DNA from: JAYSFC01 sp041913505 | GTDB lineage: Bacteria > Pseudomonadota > Gammaproteobacteria > Burkholderiales > Burkholderiaceae_C | Direction: 5' to 3' | Length of the DNA: 5,112 bases | Assembly (NCBI GenBank): GCA_041913505.1 | Contig: JAYSFC010000174.1 | Location: 1 to 5,112 of the forward strand | Shown here: piece by piece, positions 3,029 through 5,112 of the stretch | Position numbering within the stretch: the stretch's first letter is position 1 | Layout of the letters: each line of letters starts with the position of its first letter | Translations under genes and position numbers: made by a program | The notes under the pieces: generated by a model | Databases searched by the model: none | Told to the model about the DNA's origin: nothing | The model's input: the letters and a program-made list of their open reading frames with translations, nothing else

Positions 3029-5112
3029 ATGAGCGACACCATTGCACAACCCGGCCTGAACAGCCTGTCCAAGTCCTTCGAGCCCGCGGCCCTGGAAGCC
3101 CACTGGGGCCCCGAATGGGAACGCCGGGGCTATGGCGTGGCCGGCTACCGCGGCACGCAAACGCCCCAGGCGGGCGAGCCCGCCTTCTCCATCCAGCTGC
3201 CCCCGCCCAACGTGACGGGCACGCTGCACATGGGCCATGCGTTCAATCAGACGATCATGGACAGCCTCACGCGCTACCACCGCATGCGGGGCTACAACAC
3301 CGCCTGGGTGCCCGGCACCGACCACGCCGGCATCGCCACGCAGATCGTGGTGGAGCGCCAGCTGCAGGAGCAAGGCGTGAGCCGCCACGACCTGGGCCGC
3401 AAGAACTTCGTCGCCAAAGTCTGGGAATGGAAGGAAAAGAGCGGCAACACCATCACCACGCAGATGCGCCGCATGGGCGACAGCGTGGACTGGAGCCGCG
3501 AATACTTCACCATGGACGACAAGCTCTCCAAGGTGGTCACCGAGACCTTCGTGCGCCTGTACCAGCAGGGCCTGATCTACCGGGGCAAGCGCCTCGTCAA
3601 CTGGGACCCCAAGCTCCAGTCCGCCGTGTCCGACCTGGAGGTGGAGAACGAGGAGAAGGACGGCTCGCTCTGGCACATCGCCTACCCGCTGGCCGACGGC
3701 TCGGGCCAGCTCGTGGTGGCCACCACGCGCCCCGAGACCATGCTGGGCGACGTGGCCGTGATGGTGCACCCCGAGGATGAGCGTTACAAGCACCTCATCG
3801 GAAAAATGGTCAACCTGCCGCTGTGCGACCGCCAGATCCCGGTGATCGCCGACGAGTACGTGGACCGCGAATTCGGCACCGGCGTGGTCAAGGTCACGCC
3901 CGCGCACGACCAGAACGACTATGCCGTGGGCCAGCGCCACAAGCTGCCCATGATCTGCGTGCTGACGCTGCAGGCCACGGTGAACGACAACGCGCCCGCA
4001 AAGTACCAGGGCATGGACCGCTTCGTCGCCCGCAAGGCCGTGGTGGCCGACCTCGAAGCCCTGGGCCTGCTGGTCGAGACCAAGAAGCACAAGCTCATGG
4101 TGCCCATCTGCACCCGCACCGGCCAGGTGGTGGAGCCCATGCTGACCGACCAGTGGTTCGTCGCCATGAACAAGGTGGGCGAAGGCGATGCCACGGGCAA
4201 GAGCATCGCCCAGAAGGCCATCGACGCCGTGGCTGGCGGCCAGGTGAGCTTCGTGCCCGAGAACTGGGTCAACACCTACAACCAGTGGATGAACAACATC
4301 CAGGACTGGTGCATCTCGCGCCAGCTCTGGTGGGGCCACCAGATCCCGGCCTGGTATGACGAGGAAGGCAATGTCTACGTTGCCAAGACCGAGGCCGAAG
4401 CGCAGGCCCAGGCCCCGGGCAAAACCTTGAGCCGCGACCCCGACGTGCTCGACACCTGGTACTCCTCGGCCCTGGTGCCGTTCAGCACCATGGGCTGGCC
4501 CCACCAGACCGACGCGGCCACCGACGACTACAACCTGTACCTGCCCAGCTCCGTGCTGGTCACGGGCTACGACATCATCTTCTTCTGGGTCGCCCGGATG
4601 ATCATGATGACCACGCACTTCACGGGCCGCGTGCCGTTCAAGCACGTCTACATCCACGGCCTGGTGCGCGACGCGCAGGGCAAGAAGATGAGCAAGTCCG
4701 AGGGCAACGTGCTCGACCCGGTGGACCTGATCGACGGCATCGCGCTCGAACCCCTGCTCGACAAGCGCACCCAGGGCCTGCGCAAGCCCGAGACCGCGCC
4801 CCAGGTGCGCAAGAACACGCAGAAGGAATTCCCCGAGGGCATTCCCGCCTACGGCGCCGACGCGCTGCGCTTCACCTTCGCGGCACTCGCCTCGCTGGGC
4901 CGCAGCATCAACTTCGACAGCAAGCGCTGCGAGGGCTACCGCAACTTCTGCAACAAGCTCTGGAACGCCAGCCGCTTCGTGCTGATGAACTGCGAGGGCC
5001 AGGACTGCGGCATCAGCGCCCCGCAGGGCGGCGGCAGCTGCAACGACGGCTACCTGCACTTCACCCAGGCCGACCGCTGGATCGCCTCGCGCCTGCAGCG
5101 CGTGGAGGCCGA
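3029..5112 (+). CDS. valS: Valyl-tRNA synthetase, 3' end beyond the window
   Basis: This class I aminoacyl-tRNA synthetase charges tRNA-Val with valine and removes mischarged threonine, in the cytoplasm. About 694 residues of a usual 950 or so are present, with no in-frame stop. Motifs in order: PPPNVTGTLHMGHAF with the HMGH ATP-binding signature at 67-70; the CP1 editing domain with TTRPETMLGD (from 232) and GTGVVKVTPAHDQNDY (ending near 298); CISRQLWWGHQIPAW (from 428); DTWYSSAL (from 475); GYDIIFFW (from 513); KMSKS at 553-557; and the start of the anticodon-binding domain, GYRNFCNKLWNASRFV (636-651). The C-terminal coiled-coil arm lies outside the window. ATG 3029 gives MSDTIAQPG. An in-frame ATG at 3011 sits within the leader hairpin and would add six residues. 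Neither start has a clear Shine-Dalgarno sequence. The gene has its own putative promoter and leader hairpin and looks unlinked to the VOC gene in function. Confidence 0.97.
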   Translation, partial: MSDTIAQPGLNSLSKSFEPAALEAHWGPEWERRGYGVAGYRGTQTPQAGEPAFSIQLPPPNVTGTLHMGHAFNQTIMDSLTRYHRMRGYNTAWVPGTDHAGIATQIVVERQLQEQGVSRHDLGRKNFVAKVWEWKEKSGNTITTQMRRMGDSVDWSREYFTMDDKLSKVVTETFVRLYQQGLIYRGKRLVNWDPKLQSAVSDLEVENEEKDGSLWHIAYPLADGSGQLVVATTRPETMLGDVAVMVHPEDERYKHLIGKMVNLPLCDRQIPVIADEYVDREFGTGVVKVTPAHDQNDYAVGQRHKLPMICVLTLQATVNDNAPAKYQGMDRFVARKAVVADLEALGLLVETKKHKLMVPICTRTGQVVEPMLTDQWFVAMNKVGEGDATGKSIAQKAIDAVAGGQVSFVPENWVNTYNQWMNNIQDWCISRQLWWGHQIPAWYDEEGNVYVAKTEAEAQAQAPGKTLSRDPDVLDTWYSSALVPFSTMGWPHQTDAATDDYNLYLPSSVLVTGYDIIFFWVARMIMMTTHFTGRVPFKHVYIHGLVRDAQGKKMSKSEGNVLDPVDLIDGIALEPLLDKRTQGLRKPETAPQVRKNTQKEFPEGIPAYGADALRFTFAALASLGRSINFDSKRCEGYRNFCNKLWNASRFVLMNCEGQDCGISAPQGGGSCNDGYLHFTQADRWIASRLQRVEA

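Noticed and set aside
3020..5059. A 679-codon open frame on the - strand opposite valS
   Set aside because: It is the shadow of a GC-rich coding gene. The translation is dominated by His, Val, Leu, Gly and Ala without family motifs, while the + strand encodes every valyl-tRNA synthetase signature.

Overview
The window looks like chromosomal DNA from a high-GC betaproteobacterium of the Burkholderiales, most likely the Comamonadaceae (Acidovorax-like). The reasons are the strongly GC-rich third codon positions in all five genes, the cytochrome b561 / YceI gene pairing, and an intergenic element resembling a dispersed repeat I associate with that family. The genus is inferred; no search was run. 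All five genes read on the + strand.

Layout. Positions 1-277 are a non-coding upstream region with a cluster of TGCCTTGC-type repeats and overlapping AT-rich dyads. Positions 278-2073 hold a three-gene cluster: a four-helix di-heme cytochrome b561 followed by two secreted YceI-family lipocalin-like proteins. A good intrinsic terminator (2096-2128) closes it. An AT-rich promoter island (about 2153-2215) with several dyads then drives a single gene for a VOC-superfamily metalloprotein (2233-2862). Next comes a 166-bp gap with a probable degenerate dispersed repeat, a GC-rich hairpin, a TAAAAT -10 element and a terminator-like hairpin directly in front of valS. valS (valyl-tRNA synthetase, from 3029) runs off the right edge, with about 694 residues present.

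How the genes fit together. In E. coli the b561-type protein YceJ is encoded next to YceI, and the family member CybB has been described as a superoxide:ubiquinone oxidoreductase. YceI proteins bind isoprenoid or quinone-like lipids in a beta-barrel. A membrane di-heme protein with two periplasmic lipid-binding partners is therefore a plausible envelope redox or quinone-handling unit. The VOC gene and valS appear to be separate transcription units.

The window is mostly ordinary, and I see no clearly new multi-gene system. The points most worth a second look are the terminator-like hairpin within the predicted valS leader, the operator-like dyads before the VOC gene, the repeat cluster in the first 130 bases, and the divergence of the two tandem YceI proteins.
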